The notes below the pieces were generated by a model. That model was not told where the DNA came from. It saw only the letters and a program-made list of their open reading frames with translations, and made no database searches. A stretch of DNA of 64,000 bases, from positions 66,959-130,958 of the forward strand of contig NZ_QSFA01000005.1 in the NCBI RefSeq assembly GCF_003467125.1, written 5' to 3'. This DNA comes from Megasphaera sp. AM44-1BH (lineage in GTDB: Bacteria; Bacillota; Negativicutes; Veillonellales; Megasphaeraceae). The translations under genes and the position numbers were made by a program. Shown here piece by piece: positions 9,146 through 17,539 of this stretch; the stretch's first letter is position 1; the number at the start of each line of letters is the position of its first letter.

Positions 9146-9169
9146 TGTGAACCGGTAATACAGACAGAG

Positions 9170-9213
9170 GATGCCTTATTACGCAAAAAGACGCGTAATG
9201 GGGCATCTTCTGT
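9170..9213 (+). terminator. Terminator of mgsA-pyk
   Basis: A 15-bp imperfect stem (9170-9184 with 9193-9207) followed by TTCTGTTTT. Confidence 0.75.
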
Positions 9214-9232
9214 TTTACGATTGACGATAGAT

Positions 9233-9285
9233 AAAGGGACTGCAGCAGCATGAGCATTTTGAGCTCTGCTGCTGCAGTCCCTTTT
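9233..9285. terminator. Second, near-perfect terminator hairpin
   Basis: An 18-bp stem starting AAAGGGACTGCAGC (9233-9250 with 9267-9284) and ending in T residues, with A residues on the other side, so it can work in both directions. It insulates pyk from the porin region. Confidence 0.8.
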
Positions 9286-9601
9286 GTATACAATCTGCGT
9301 GGCAGACCGGTCAGGATATATTCAGTACGGCGAATGGCTCCGATGTGTCATAGCAGAGAAATTCGGTAAAAAGCCGGTTTGTCTGCCGCAGGAATTATCG
9401 GGCTTTGAGAGCCTGGATTTCTGCTTTCAGGGCTTCTATTCATCATACTATAACTGTATCGTAAACAAACCGTCTTGTAATCGTAACAAAACTGTAAAAA
9501 TTAAAATGTCTCTTGATAAAAGACATATAATGAAAAACGGAGGCAATGTAAAAGTTTGGGATGGAAAGGGAAAAATATGGGTAAGCACTCTGTAAAAAGA
9601 T
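9286..9601. other. Intergenic stretch without a convincing gene
   Basis: An open frame of about 100 codons exists on the plus strand, but it starts with TTG inside the terminator, has no RBS and reads as unstructured sequence. On the minus strand 9395-9439 reads as 14 codons of a lysine/alanine/leucine-rich heptad pattern (EALKAEIQALKAR then stop) cut off upstream by stops, which looks like the 3' stub of a lost coiled-coil gene. Confidence 0.4.
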
Positions 9602-9633
9602 GCTATAAATGGCTTAACTACGCCGTTTATAGC
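9602..9633 (+). other. Hairpin overlapping the porin promoter region
   Basis: A 12-bp stem with one wobble (9602-9613 with 9622-9633) followed by GCTTTT. It ends 5 bp before the -35 box, so it could be a weak terminator or an operator. Confidence 0.4.
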
Positions 9634-9637
9634 GCTT

Positions 9638-9667
9638 TTGACAACAAAAAGGGATTTCCTCTATACT
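9638..9667 (+). promoter_or_regulatory. Promoter of the SLH porin gene
   Basis: TTGACA at 9638-9643 and TATACT at 9662-9667 with an 18-bp spacer. The leader of about 145 nt contains complementary segments (GCAGGAC near 9691 with GTCCTGC near 9782; GAGAGG near 9731 with CCTCTC near 9767), so a structured 5' UTR is likely for this abundant protein. Confidence 0.65.
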
Positions 9668-9819
9668 AGCCATGCAGACGGATAACCGCCTGTGCAGGAC
9701 TGTCATGAGAGGGCAGATTGTGGATTCAGAGAGGAAACAAGGAAAACTCGCCTGGACAGCAAGTGCCTCTCCGGAGACAAAGGTCCTGCCTGTGTCTTTA
9801 GGAAAGAGAGGAATATATC

Positions 9820-11145
9820 ATGATGAAATCGAAAATTGCCACTGCCTTTGCAGCCGTTCTGACACTGGGCGCTGCCAGTGCCTTTGCCGCCAATCCCTTT
9901 GTCGATGTACCGACCGACAGCTGGGCCTATAAGTCCGTCGTCGAACTGGCTGATGCCGGTGTTATCCAGGGCGTCGATGGCTCGTATTTCCAGGGGGAAC
10001 GCAATATTACCCGTTATGAAGCTGCTGAAATGACAGCCAAGGCTATGGCTCACATGGACAAAGCTTCGGTCGAACAGCGTGCCCTCATCAATAAACTGGC
10101 TGATGAATATGCCGATGAACTCAACAGCCTCGGCGTCCGCGTTTCCAATCTGGAAAAGAAAGTGGGCAACGTCAAACTGACTGGTGATGCCCGTGTCCGT
10201 TACCGTTACCAGCAGGGCGGTAAGGAAAACGACGATTCCTGGGATTATCGTGTACGCCTCCGCGCGACGACCAAGGTCAATGACAAGACGACGGTCAAAT
10301 ACGGCCTCAGCACGGACTCTGTCGCATTCTCGGATAATGAAACGGCCAGCAGTGACAATGGTGACGTCTATACCGACCGGGCAGAAGTAGAAACGAAACT
10401 GGGGAATTTCAAGATCAATGCCGGTCGTACGGAAAAATATATCATGGGTAATGCCTACGGCCTCAACTACGGCGATGTCTTCGACCGTGCCCAGTTACAA
10501 TACAAGAACGACAATTTCGCCGTCACTGCCGGCTATGGTAAATTTAAGATCAATGGCTCGGATAAGACCTTTGCTGGTGATGATGATAAGGGAATCGATG
10601 GCGTAAAGACCGGCTATGGCGAAATCGAAGGCTTCTTCGGCAATGGTTCTAAAGTCGGCGTATACTACAACGACTTCACCCGTGCCGGTGGCAAAAACAG
10701 TGGCGATTCCTTCATGGGCGATGACCTCTGGGGCGCTTACGTATCCTACAATTTCGGAAGCAAATGGAATCTCCTCGTCAACTATGAAAAGGTCAACCTG
10801 ACAAACGGATACAAGACCATCAATAACGACGACAACGCAAACCTCTGGATTGCCCAGCTGACCTATGGCAAAGCCATCAAATCCCAGCCGGGTACATGGA
10901 GTGCCTGGGTGGAATACCTCAATGTCGAAGATGGCGCTTACCTCGGCGGTTCGACGAACAGCTGGCGTTTTGACAAAAAGGCTCTGGGCAACATCGAATC
11001 CTGGGGTGTCGGCGGCAGCTATGTTGTAGCGAAAAACGCTCAGTTCAACGTATATCAGACCTTCGCTTCCAAGTGGAAGGACCATAAGAAGAACGCTGCC
11101 GATCCGGAAGAACAGACACGGGCCGAATTCGTATTCGTCTTCTAA
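9820..11145 (+). CDS. SLH-domain outer-membrane porin (OmpM-like)
   Basis: A 441-residue protein with a signal peptide ending near ASAFA, one SLH domain (FVDVPTDSWAYKSVVELADAGVI...YEAAEMTAKAM, about residues 25-75), a short coiled coil (about 80-112, ending VSNLEKKVG), and a C-terminal beta-barrel with alternating aromatic strands that ends in phenylalanine (EFVFVF). In Negativicutes such OmpM proteins bind polyamine-modified peptidoglycan through the SLH domain and both tether the outer membrane and act as general porins. This is the best single marker for a diderm Firmicute here. Strong promoter and tight terminator suggest high expression. Confidence 0.93.
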   Translation: MMKSKIATAFAAVLTLGAASAFAANPFVDVPTDSWAYKSVVELADAGVIQGVDGSYFQGERNITRYEAAEMTAKAMAHMDKASVEQRALINKLADEYADELNSLGVRVSNLEKKVGNVKLTGDARVRYRYQQGGKENDDSWDYRVRLRATTKVNDKTTVKYGLSTDSVAFSDNETASSDNGDVYTDRAEVETKLGNFKINAGRTEKYIMGNAYGLNYGDVFDRAQLQYKNDNFAVTAGYGKFKINGSDKTFAGDDDKGIDGVKTGYGEIEGFFGNGSKVGVYYNDFTRAGGKNSGDSFMGDDLWGAYVSYNFGSKWNLLVNYEKVNLTNGYKTINNDDNANLWIAQLTYGKAIKSQPGTWSAWVEYLNVEDGAYLGGSTNSWRFDKKALGNIESWGVGGSYVVAKNAQFNVYQTFASKWKDHKKNAADPEEQTRAEFVFVF

Positions 11146-11180
11146 TACAGCGGTTGCTGCAACCGTAAAACTGCAAACGA

Positions 11181-11230
11181 AAAAAGGACTGTCGCATGAT
11201 GGCTTATGTCATCATGCGACAGTCCTTTTT
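11181..11230 (+). terminator. Terminator of the porin gene
   Basis: A perfect 20-bp stem (11181-11200 with 11211-11230) running from AAAAAGGACTG to CAGTCCTTTTT. Confidence 0.9.
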
Positions 11231-11300
11231 CTGTATTGTGTAGTTTATAGAAGATGAGTTAGACTGTTTAACCCACTACAAACTGCTGACTTAAAACTCA

Positions 11301-11333
11301 AAAAGGACTGCCTGGGGGAGGCAGTCCTTTTTG
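11301..11333. terminator. Bidirectional terminator before the hcp 3' end
   Basis: A 12-bp stem with A/T-flanked ends (11301-11312 with 11320-11331). On the minus strand it lies 36 bp after the hcp stop codon and most likely ends hcp transcription. Confidence 0.8.
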
Positions 11334-11368
11334 TATATAGGAGAGGTGGATCGCTTCGGATAGGGGAA

Positions 11369-12934
11369 TTATCCTAAGATTTTTTTCAGGTCTTCTTCCG
11401 GTGTGCTGGTCGGAGTGATCTGGAAGTTTTCTACGAGGTAGTTGAGGACATTCTTGGAGACGAATGCCGGCAGTGTCGGTCCGAGATAGATGTTCTTGAT
11501 TCCCAGATAGAGGAGGGTCAGGAGGATGCAGACGGCTTTCTGTTCGTACCAGGACAGAACCAGCGTGAGCGGCAGGTCATTGACGCCACAGTCGAAGGCT
11601 TTTGCAAGAGCTACGGCTACCTGGATAGCGCTGTAGGCATCGTTGCACTGGCCCATATCCATGATGCGGGGCAGTCCGCCGATGGAGCCGATATCGAGGT
11701 CGTTGAAGCGGTATTTGCCGCAGGCCAGGGTCAGGATGACCGTATCAGCCGGAGTCTGTTTGACGAATTCTGTGTAGTAGTTACGGCCGGGACGGGCACC
11801 ATCGCAGCCGCCGACGAGGAAGAAGTGTTTGATAGCGCCGGCTTTGACGGCATCGATGACTTTATCAGCTACGGAGAGGACAGTGCCATGACCGAAACCA
11901 GTCGTTACCGTGCTGCCACCGTTGATGCCGGTGAAGTGCTGGTCTTCGCTGTAGCCGCCCAGTTCGAGAGCTTTTTCGATGACCGGTGTGAAGTCTTTAT
12001 CTTCGCCGATGTGGGAAACGCCGGGGAAGGATACGACTTCTGTCGTGAAGACGCGGTCTTTATAGCTGGGGCGTGGCGGCATGAGGCAGTTTGTCGTGAA
12101 CAGGAATGCGCCGGGAACGCCGTCGAATTCTTTCTGCTGATTCTGCCAGGCTGTACCGAAGTTGCCTTTGAGGTGTTTGTATTTTTTCAGTTCCGGATAG
12201 GCGTGGGCCGGCAGCATTTCGCCATGGGTGTAAATATTGATGCCTTTGCCTTCGGTCTGTTTGAGGAGCAGTTCCAGGTCTTTGAGATCGTGGCCGGTGA
12301 CGACGATGAACGGTCCTTTTTCTACAGTCAGAGGAACCGTTGTCGGTACCGGTGTGCCATAGGTGGACGTGTTGGCTTCATCGAGGAGAGCCATGCAGGA
12401 CAGGTTGACTTTACCTGTTTCCATGACGATCGGCAGGAGTTTGTCCATGCCCCAGTCTTCAGCGAGGGCGGACAGGCCTTTGACGAAGAAAGCGCCGACT
12501 TCATCGCTCGATTTGCCGAGCATCAGAGCATGATAAGCATAAGCTGCCATGCCACGCATGCCGAACAGGATGAGGGATTTGAGGGAACGGATATCTTCAT
12601 CGGCGTCCCAGACCTGGTTCATGTCATAATCAGCAGCGGGTGTGCTGGAAAGAGAAGCGGCTTCGCCGTGGACCTTGTCGATCATGACCTGTGTCGTTTC
12701 CGTATTGAAATTGACGTTGGTAATGGTCGTGAACATTCCTTCGAGAATCGTGCGATAGGTCTTAGCCGTGGGAGCAGCTTTCTGACAGGTACGTGCCAGA
12801 CCGACGAGAGCGCCTGTCAGAGCATCCTGCAGGCCTGCTTCGGCAGCGGATTTACCACAGACACCAGCACAGCCTGTACATCCTGTACCCCGTGCCGTCT
12901 GTTCACACTGAAAGCAAAACATCTGATTTTCCAT
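11369..12934 (-). CDS. hcp: Hybrid cluster protein (hydroxylamine reductase)
   Basis: A 521-residue prismane protein. The N-terminal cysteine cluster MFCFQCEQTARGTGCTGC...C holds the proximal Fe-S cluster (C7, C10, then C19/C22/C26), and the hybrid-cluster ligands lie in ITGFGHG-like, GGCDGARPGRNYY and LACGKYRFNDLD stretches. Hcp reduces nitric oxide or hydroxylamine in anaerobes and is made under nitrosative stress. No hcr reductase gene is adjacent, which is common in strict anaerobes where ferredoxin may donate electrons. RBS AGGAGG precedes the ATG on the minus strand. Confidence 0.96.
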   Translation of the reverse strand: MENQMFCFQCEQTARGTGCTGCAGVCGKSAAEAGLQDALTGALVGLARTCQKAAPTAKTYRTILEGMFTTITNVNFNTETTQVMIDKVHGEAASLSSTPAADYDMNQVWDADEDIRSLKSLILFGMRGMAAYAYHALMLGKSSDEVGAFFVKGLSALAEDWGMDKLLPIVMETGKVNLSCMALLDEANTSTYGTPVPTTVPLTVEKGPFIVVTGHDLKDLELLLKQTEGKGINIYTHGEMLPAHAYPELKKYKHLKGNFGTAWQNQQKEFDGVPGAFLFTTNCLMPPRPSYKDRVFTTEVVSFPGVSHIGEDKDFTPVIEKALELGGYSEDQHFTGINGGSTVTTGFGHGTVLSVADKVIDAVKAGAIKHFFLVGGCDGARPGRNYYTEFVKQTPADTVILTLACGKYRFNDLDIGSIGGLPRIMDMGQCNDAYSAIQVAVALAKAFDCGVNDLPLTLVLSWYEQKAVCILLTLLYLGIKNIYLGPTLPAFVSKNVLNYLVENFQITPTSTPEEDLKKILG

Positions 12935-13014
12935 CTTGATTACCTCCTAAATATCTATTCCTTTACAATAGTAAATAAAACTCTTGATTACTGCAGTTCC
13001 TGACTGCTCTTATA

Positions 13015-13055
13015 GTATAGCCGAAAAATAGAAAAAATGTTGTTGTATATGCAAC
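13015..13055 (-). promoter_or_regulatory. hcp promoter with palindromic site at about -41
   Basis: On the minus strand TATACT (13015-13020) is a fitting -10. A near-perfect 14-bp palindrome GTTGTATATGCAAC (13042-13055) is centred about 41 bp upstream of the predicted start, the usual place for a class II activator of the CRP/FNR superfamily, to which the hcp activators HcpR and FNR belong. The half-site spacing differs from canonical FNR. Confidence 0.45.
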
Positions 13056-13089
13056 GGAACGGAAAAAATCTGATTTTTATGTGGAAAGA

Positions 13090-13101
13090 ATCAAAATTGA
13101 T
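13090..13101. promoter_or_regulatory. Island motif, copy 1 (upstream of glyA)
   Basis: ATCAAAATTGAT. The exact reverse complement recurs upstream of folE and a degenerate copy upstream of fhs. The rest of the hcp-glyA divergent spacer (12935-13216) is A+T-rich and shows no gene. Confidence 0.45.
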
Positions 13102-13216
13102 AAAAAGAAGTACAATTTGCATCATACAATTGATGTTGCGCGTATGGTACGATTGATATGTCAAATAGACATCGAAAAAATGAGAAGTTCTAAGACATTG
13201 AAAAGGAGAGAGAAGT

Positions 13217-14473
13217 ATGTTAAAACACACGCGCGTAACAGATCCGCAACTGTATCAGCTTTTGGAAGATGAACTACATCGTCAGGAAAAAAACATCGAA
13301 ATGATTGCTTCTGAAAGTACGGCTCCATTAGAAGTCATGGAGTTGACCGGTTCCGTTTTTACCAATAAGACCCTCGAAGGGTATCCGGGAAAACGATTCC
13401 AGGCAGGTTCAGAAATTGCCGATGAAGTTGAAAAGTTAGCAAATGAACGGGCTAAAGAATTGTTCCATGCAGATCACGTCAATATTCAGTCTTATTCTGG
13501 TTCCACGGCAAACTATACTGTCTATGCAGCCATTCTTGATCCCGGTGATAAGGTTCTCAGTATGCGCCTTGATCAGGGTGGTCATCTGACTCATGGATCT
13601 CCTGCCAACTGGGTCAGCAAAATGTATCATTTTGAATTTTATGGTGTAAACAAAGAAACAGAGCTGATTGATTACGATGCGTTGGAAGAAAAAGCCAAAG
13701 AATATAAGCCGAAACTGATTGTAGCAGGTGCCAGCTCCTATCCCCGGCTGATTGATTATAAGCGGATTGGCGAAATTGCCAAAGAAGTAGGTGCTTATTT
13801 TATGGTAGATATGGCTCACGTAGCGGGATTAGTTGCAGCCGGCGTTATTCCGAGCCCGATTCCGTATGCTGATTTTGTAACATCTTCGACTACGAAAACC
13901 TTTATCGGACCTCGTTCCGGTATGGTATTCTGCAAAGCCGAACATGCCAAAACACTGGACAAAGGTACATTCCCCGGCTGCCTGGGTTCTATCCAGCTGC
14001 ATACGATGGCAGCAAAAGCCTGGTGCTTCAAACATGCTCAGAGCGATGAATACAAGGCCATTATGAAACAAATCCTTGTCAATGGCAAGACACTGGCCAA
14101 AGAACTGGCTGATCATGGTTTCCGTGTCGTTAGTGGCACAACGGATAATCATCTGGTTCTTGTGGACCTGCGTCCGAAAAATATTACAGGAAAACTTTTC
14201 CAGAATGCCCTGGATAAGGTAGGCATAACGGTAAACAAGAACCAGATTCCCTTTGATCCGGCGTCCCCGTTTGTGACTAGTGGTGCCCGCATCGGTGTTA
14301 CGTCTATTACACAGCGCGGCCTGAAAGCACCGGAAATCCATGAAATCGTAGAAATCATGGATCAGGTTTGCAAAGCACCGGAAGATGAAGCTAATCTGGC
14401 GGCCTGCAAGAAACGGGCAGAAGCACTCATTTCCCGCTTCCCCCTGTACCCGGCTGGCAGTTTTGATGACTAA
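13217..14473 (+). CDS. glyA: Serine hydroxymethyltransferase family, non-canonical active site
   Basis: A 418-residue fold-type I PLP enzyme clearly of the SHMT family: IASES, GGHLTHGSP, VDMAHVAGLVAAG, TDNHLVLVDLRPK and VTSGARIG are conserved. The PLP lysine is K227. Several usually invariant residues differ: the histidine before the PLP lysine is threonine (STTKTF instead of TTHKTL), the KYAEGYPGKRYYGG segment reads KTLEGYPGKRFQAG (two active-site tyrosines lost, catalytic glutamate kept), and GGPLMH reads GSIQLH. It may therefore act on a substrate other than L-serine, for example an alpha-substituted or D-amino acid, while still passing formaldehyde to THF. It heads the one-carbon island; RBS AAAGGAGAG. 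A canonical GlyA may exist elsewhere. Confidence 0.9.
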   Translation: MLKHTRVTDPQLYQLLEDELHRQEKNIEMIASESTAPLEVMELTGSVFTNKTLEGYPGKRFQAGSEIADEVEKLANERAKELFHADHVNIQSYSGSTANYTVYAAILDPGDKVLSMRLDQGGHLTHGSPANWVSKMYHFEFYGVNKETELIDYDALEEKAKEYKPKLIVAGASSYPRLIDYKRIGEIAKEVGAYFMVDMAHVAGLVAAGVIPSPIPYADFVTSSTTKTFIGPRSGMVFCKAEHAKTLDKGTFPGCLGSIQLHTMAAKAWCFKHAQSDEYKAIMKQILVNGKTLAKELADHGFRVVSGTTDNHLVLVDLRPKNITGKLFQNALDKVGITVNKNQIPFDPASPFVTSGARIGVTSITQRGLKAPEIHEIVEIMDQVCKAPEDEANLAACKKRAEALISRFPLYPAGSFDD

Positions 14474-14512
14474 TTGTGTCAATCCATCCCATAAATAATC
14501 CATATTGTTTTG

Positions 14513-14544
14513 AATATACCCGCGTTTTTTAATGCGGGTATATT
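14513..14544 (+). other. Hairpin between glyA and the FNT gene
   Basis: A perfect 11-bp stem (14513-14523 with 14534-14544) whose T-run is in the loop, not after the stem, so it is not a standard terminator. It ends 4 bp before the next gene's Shine-Dalgarno. A related, decayed hairpin follows the response-regulator gene at 18242-18268. Confidence 0.5.
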
Positions 14545-14558
14545 TATAGGAGGTACTT

Positions 14559-15371
14559 ATGCGTAATGCCCAGGAAATAGCGGCTGCCTATATTCAGGCA
14601 GGAGAGCAGAAGAGTACCATACCGATGGTACGCATGCTGCTTCTCAGCATCCTTGCTGGAATGTTTATTGCACTGGCCGCTGTAGGGGCTAATACAGGTG
14701 CGAGCCTGATTGGAAATGCAGGAATTGCCAAACTCATTTCAGCTCTTATTTTTCCGGCCGGCCTTTCCATGGTCGTATTGGCAGGATCGGAATTATTTAC
14801 CGGTGATTGCCTGATGGCTATGTCCGTCTGGTCGGGACGGATCCGACTGCGCGAGTTGTTACGATGCTGGTGTATCGTATATATTGGAAACTTTGCAGGA
14901 TCACTGGCAGTAGCCTTTTTGATGTTTTCCTGTCATCAGTTTTCACTTTTTTCCAACGCTGTGGCTGTGTATACGATTCAGACAGCGGCTGCCAAGACGA
15001 ATCTTTCGTTTCTTTCTGCTTGTATTGATGGAGTTTTTTGTAATTTTCTCGTTTGTATCGCCGTATGGATTGCTATGGGCGGATCAACCGCGACAGAGAA
15101 ATTGGCCGGTCTGTATCTGCCGATTTTTCTCTTTGTCCTGGCAGGATTTGAGCACTCTGTTGCAAATATGTATTATATACCGGCAGGCTTATTTGCCAGT
15201 TGGGATTCTTCTTATACAGCTTCTGCTCTTTCAGCAGGGATTAATTGCAGCTCTTTGTCCTGGAGCCGGTTTTTCTTGTCTAATTTACTGCCCGTGACGA
15301 TAGGGAATATTGTGGGTGGTACTGGACTGGTCGGTGCTATATATTGGAAAATTTATGTATCCAAAAAGTAA
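14559..15371 (+). CDS. Formate/nitrite transporter family channel (FocA-like)
   Basis: A 270-residue membrane protein with six predicted helices and the FNT signatures: GSELFTGDCL, GFEHSVANMYYIP with the central pore histidine, and NLLPVTIGNIVGG. FNT proteins move formate, nitrite, hydrosulfide or short carboxylates. Located between an SHMT-like gene and 5-formyl-THF cyclo-ligase, and in the same block as formate-THF ligase, formate is the natural candidate. RBS AGGAGG is 7 nt from the ATG. Confidence 0.93.
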   Translation: MRNAQEIAAAYIQAGEQKSTIPMVRMLLLSILAGMFIALAAVGANTGASLIGNAGIAKLISALIFPAGLSMVVLAGSELFTGDCLMAMSVWSGRIRLRELLRCWCIVYIGNFAGSLAVAFLMFSCHQFSLFSNAVAVYTIQTAAAKTNLSFLSACIDGVFCNFLVCIAVWIAMGGSTATEKLAGLYLPIFLFVLAGFEHSVANMYYIPAGLFASWDSSYTASALSAGINCSSLSWSRFFLSNLLPVTIGNIVGGTGLVGAIYWKIYVSKK

Positions 15372-15417
15372 ATGAATATGATAAGCTTATTATACAAAAC
15401 AAAGGAGGAATACTATA

Positions 15418-15999
15418 ATGATACAAGACCTGATGGAACGAAAAAAAGAACTTCGGAAGGAAATCAAAACACGGGTGGCACAATTGTCGGAAGACTACTG
15501 TCAAAAGGCTGATGCTACTATCCGGGCGTATGTCCTGTCCCTGCCGGAATACCAGCAGGCGCGCCGTATTTTCTGCTATGCCGGTACAGCTTCAGAAATT
15601 CAGACGCTGCCCCTGATTGAGAAGATGCTTTCGGACGGCAAAGAGGTTGGCGTGCCTTACTGTATTTCTTTAGGGAACATGGAAGTCCGGCAGATCCGTT
15701 CCCTGTCCGACCTGAAGCCCGGGCGGTATGGCATACTGGCACCGGGAGATGACTGTCCCGTTATGGCACCGGACACCATCGACCTGGGTCTGATCCCCTG
15801 CTGTACGTGCAACAAAAAAGGCCAGCGCCTGGGGTTTGGCGGCGGATTCTATGATATCTATCTCCATGCCAGCCAGTTTACCCGTGTTATTTTATGCCGG
15901 GAACAAATTATGACAGAAGTCATTCCTGTAGAAGCACACGATGAACAGATGGATGTAGTCGTCTCAGAAACAGGGGTTATCCGTTTAAAAACGACGTAG
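15418..15999 (+). CDS. 5-formyltetrahydrofolate cyclo-ligase
   Basis: A 193-residue member of the MTHFS family, which uses ATP to turn 5-formyl-THF into 5,10-methenyl-THF. The phosphate-binding motif NKKGQRLGFGGGFYD is typical, with the usual basic N-terminus (MERKKELRKEIK). 5-Formyl-THF is a side product of SHMT acting on methenyl-THF and inhibits folate enzymes, so this gene fits a high-flux one-carbon operon as a repair step. RBS AAAGGAGG. Confidence 0.94.
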   Translation: MIQDLMERKKELRKEIKTRVAQLSEDYCQKADATIRAYVLSLPEYQQARRIFCYAGTASEIQTLPLIEKMLSDGKEVGVPYCISLGNMEVRQIRSLSDLKPGRYGILAPGDDCPVMAPDTIDLGLIPCCTCNKKGQRLGFGGGFYDIYLHASQFTRVILCREQIMTEVIPVEAHDEQMDVVVSETGVIRLKTT

Positions 16000-16011
16000 G
16001 AATCAGGTGAT

Positions 16012-17520
16012 ATGATGGAAACACAGAAAACGAAATGGGGTCAGATTTACTGGCTGCATACCCCACAGGCCCGTAGCAGCCAGTCTCTTTCTGTAGGTAT
16101 TTCGGAAATTCTGCCGGGACAGCATCAGCTGCGCCATGTCCACTACGGACAAGAGCAGTTCATTTATATACTGCAGGGAACATGCCAGTATACCATCAAT
16201 GGCACTCCGCGCATATGTCATGCCGGCGATTCTGTGTATTTCCCGCCAAATGCCGAACATGAAACGAAGACCATGGGCAATGAACCTTTGCGGGAACTGA
16301 TCATTTATAACTCTGTCATGTATCATCCGGCAGGTTTTTATGAACAGAGCCATGATGCCGATGTGGAACAGAGGCTTTTTGACAATATCCTTTCCGTTGT
16401 AGTAGAAATCATCCGCTCTACTGTGCTGGAACCGCTGCGGATGCCGGTTACCCTGACAGATAAAAACGGGCAGTTGATCTGGCAGGGTAACCATTTTTCT
16501 GAGTATTGCCGCTATCATTGCGATATTGGTGATGAAAATAAGCATTGTCCCTGTCTGGAAACGGAACATGTTATCTGCAATGGAAGAGAAGAAAAAGAGT
16601 ATACCTGCCCGTATGGTCTGACCGTATTTTATGTCCCTGTCCTGTTTCATCAGCAGTATATAGGTTCTGTTACAGGAGGACATATCTTTTTTTCGGAACG
16701 TTCCGGAACCTCTGCCATGGGAAAATTGTACGATATGCCACTGAGCTCAGTCATGAGCCTGCGGGGACTCTTAAGACAGGTCGTACAGAATATACACGAT
16801 ATGTGTGAGTTTTACGTATCGCGGCAGGAACTTCTGGAGAAGAATGAACAATTGACCCAGTCCAGACAGGCTTTGGGAGAGGTCAATGACACGGTGACGA
16901 ATCTGAAAATCAATCATCATTTCCTCTTTAATACGCTGAATTCCATGGCAAGCATGGCTGTCAGTGAGTCTGGGGAAGCGTTGTATGATGCCATATTGAA
17001 TCTGGCAAAATTTTTCCGCTATACGATGACAGATAATTTGCGGTTTGTACCACTTAAATCAGAACTTACATATCTGCAGACGTATCTGGATCTTCAGAAA
17101 TTGCGTTATCAGGAACGGCTGACTTATACTTATGATATTGCCGATCATACAGAGGAGACGGCAGTGCCGTTTAATTTCCTGCAGCCTATTGTAGAAAACG
17201 CCTTTACTCATGGATTTAAAAATTTAGTCAGCGATAAGCGGATCATCCGTATACAGTCTTTTTATACTGCTCCCTATGTGGAAATCAAGATATATAATAA
17301 TGGTACGCCTATTGAAGAAGCGACACGTAAACGCGTATTGCGCAGTATGCGCAGCCAGACCGGGCACGGGATGTCTTTTATTTATGAAAAGCTTCATTCG
17401 GCATACGGGGAAGATTTTGTTCTCGATTATCTGCCGGAGGATGGAGGCACTGTAGCATATATCCGCCTTCCTTTTACGGCACAATCTTCTTCACCACAAG
17501 GGCTTAGTGGTAGTGAGTAA
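16012..17520 (+). CDS. Cupin-PocR sensor histidine kinase, LytS/YesM type
   Basis: A 502-residue soluble kinase without transmembrane helices. Residues about 25-100 form a cupin (HVHYGQEQFIYILQG, HAGDSVYFPP.AEHE); about 130-260 a PocR sensory domain with a CHCDIGDENKHCPCLETEH-like cysteine/histidine cluster and ending near GGHIFFSE; about 295-375 the His_kinase domain (NHHFLFNTLN, phospho-His likely residue 303); and the C-terminus an HATPase (QPIVENAFTHGF). PocR domains are predicted to sense small hydrocarbon derivatives such as propanediol. Here a one-carbon metabolite is a reasonable guess. The response regulator starts 19 bp after the stop. Start is ATG 16012 or 16015. Confidence 0.9.
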   Translation: MMETQKTKWGQIYWLHTPQARSSQSLSVGISEILPGQHQLRHVHYGQEQFIYILQGTCQYTINGTPRICHAGDSVYFPPNAEHETKTMGNEPLRELIIYNSVMYHPAGFYEQSHDADVEQRLFDNILSVVVEIIRSTVLEPLRMPVTLTDKNGQLIWQGNHFSEYCRYHCDIGDENKHCPCLETEHVICNGREEKEYTCPYGLTVFYVPVLFHQQYIGSVTGGHIFFSERSGTSAMGKLYDMPLSSVMSLRGLLRQVVQNIHDMCEFYVSRQELLEKNEQLTQSRQALGEVNDTVTNLKINHHFLFNTLNSMASMAVSESGEALYDAILNLAKFFRYTMTDNLRFVPLKSELTYLQTYLDLQKLRYQERLTYTYDIADHTEETAVPFNFLQPIVENAFTHGFKNLVSDKRIIRIQSFYTAPYVEIKIYNNGTPIEEATRKRVLRSMRSQTGHGMSFIYEKLHSAYGEDFVLDYLPEDGGTVAYIRLPFTAQSSSPQGLSGSE

Positions 17521-17539
17521 TGACAGGAGATGACGCTAT

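Noticed and set aside
9284..9595. 103-codon plus-strand frame before the porin gene
   Set aside because: Starts with TTG inside a terminator, no RBS, no recognisable composition.
13217..14473. Ordinary housekeeping GlyA
   Set aside because: Too many active-site changes and operon context argue for a specialised paralogue; kept as family-level call only.
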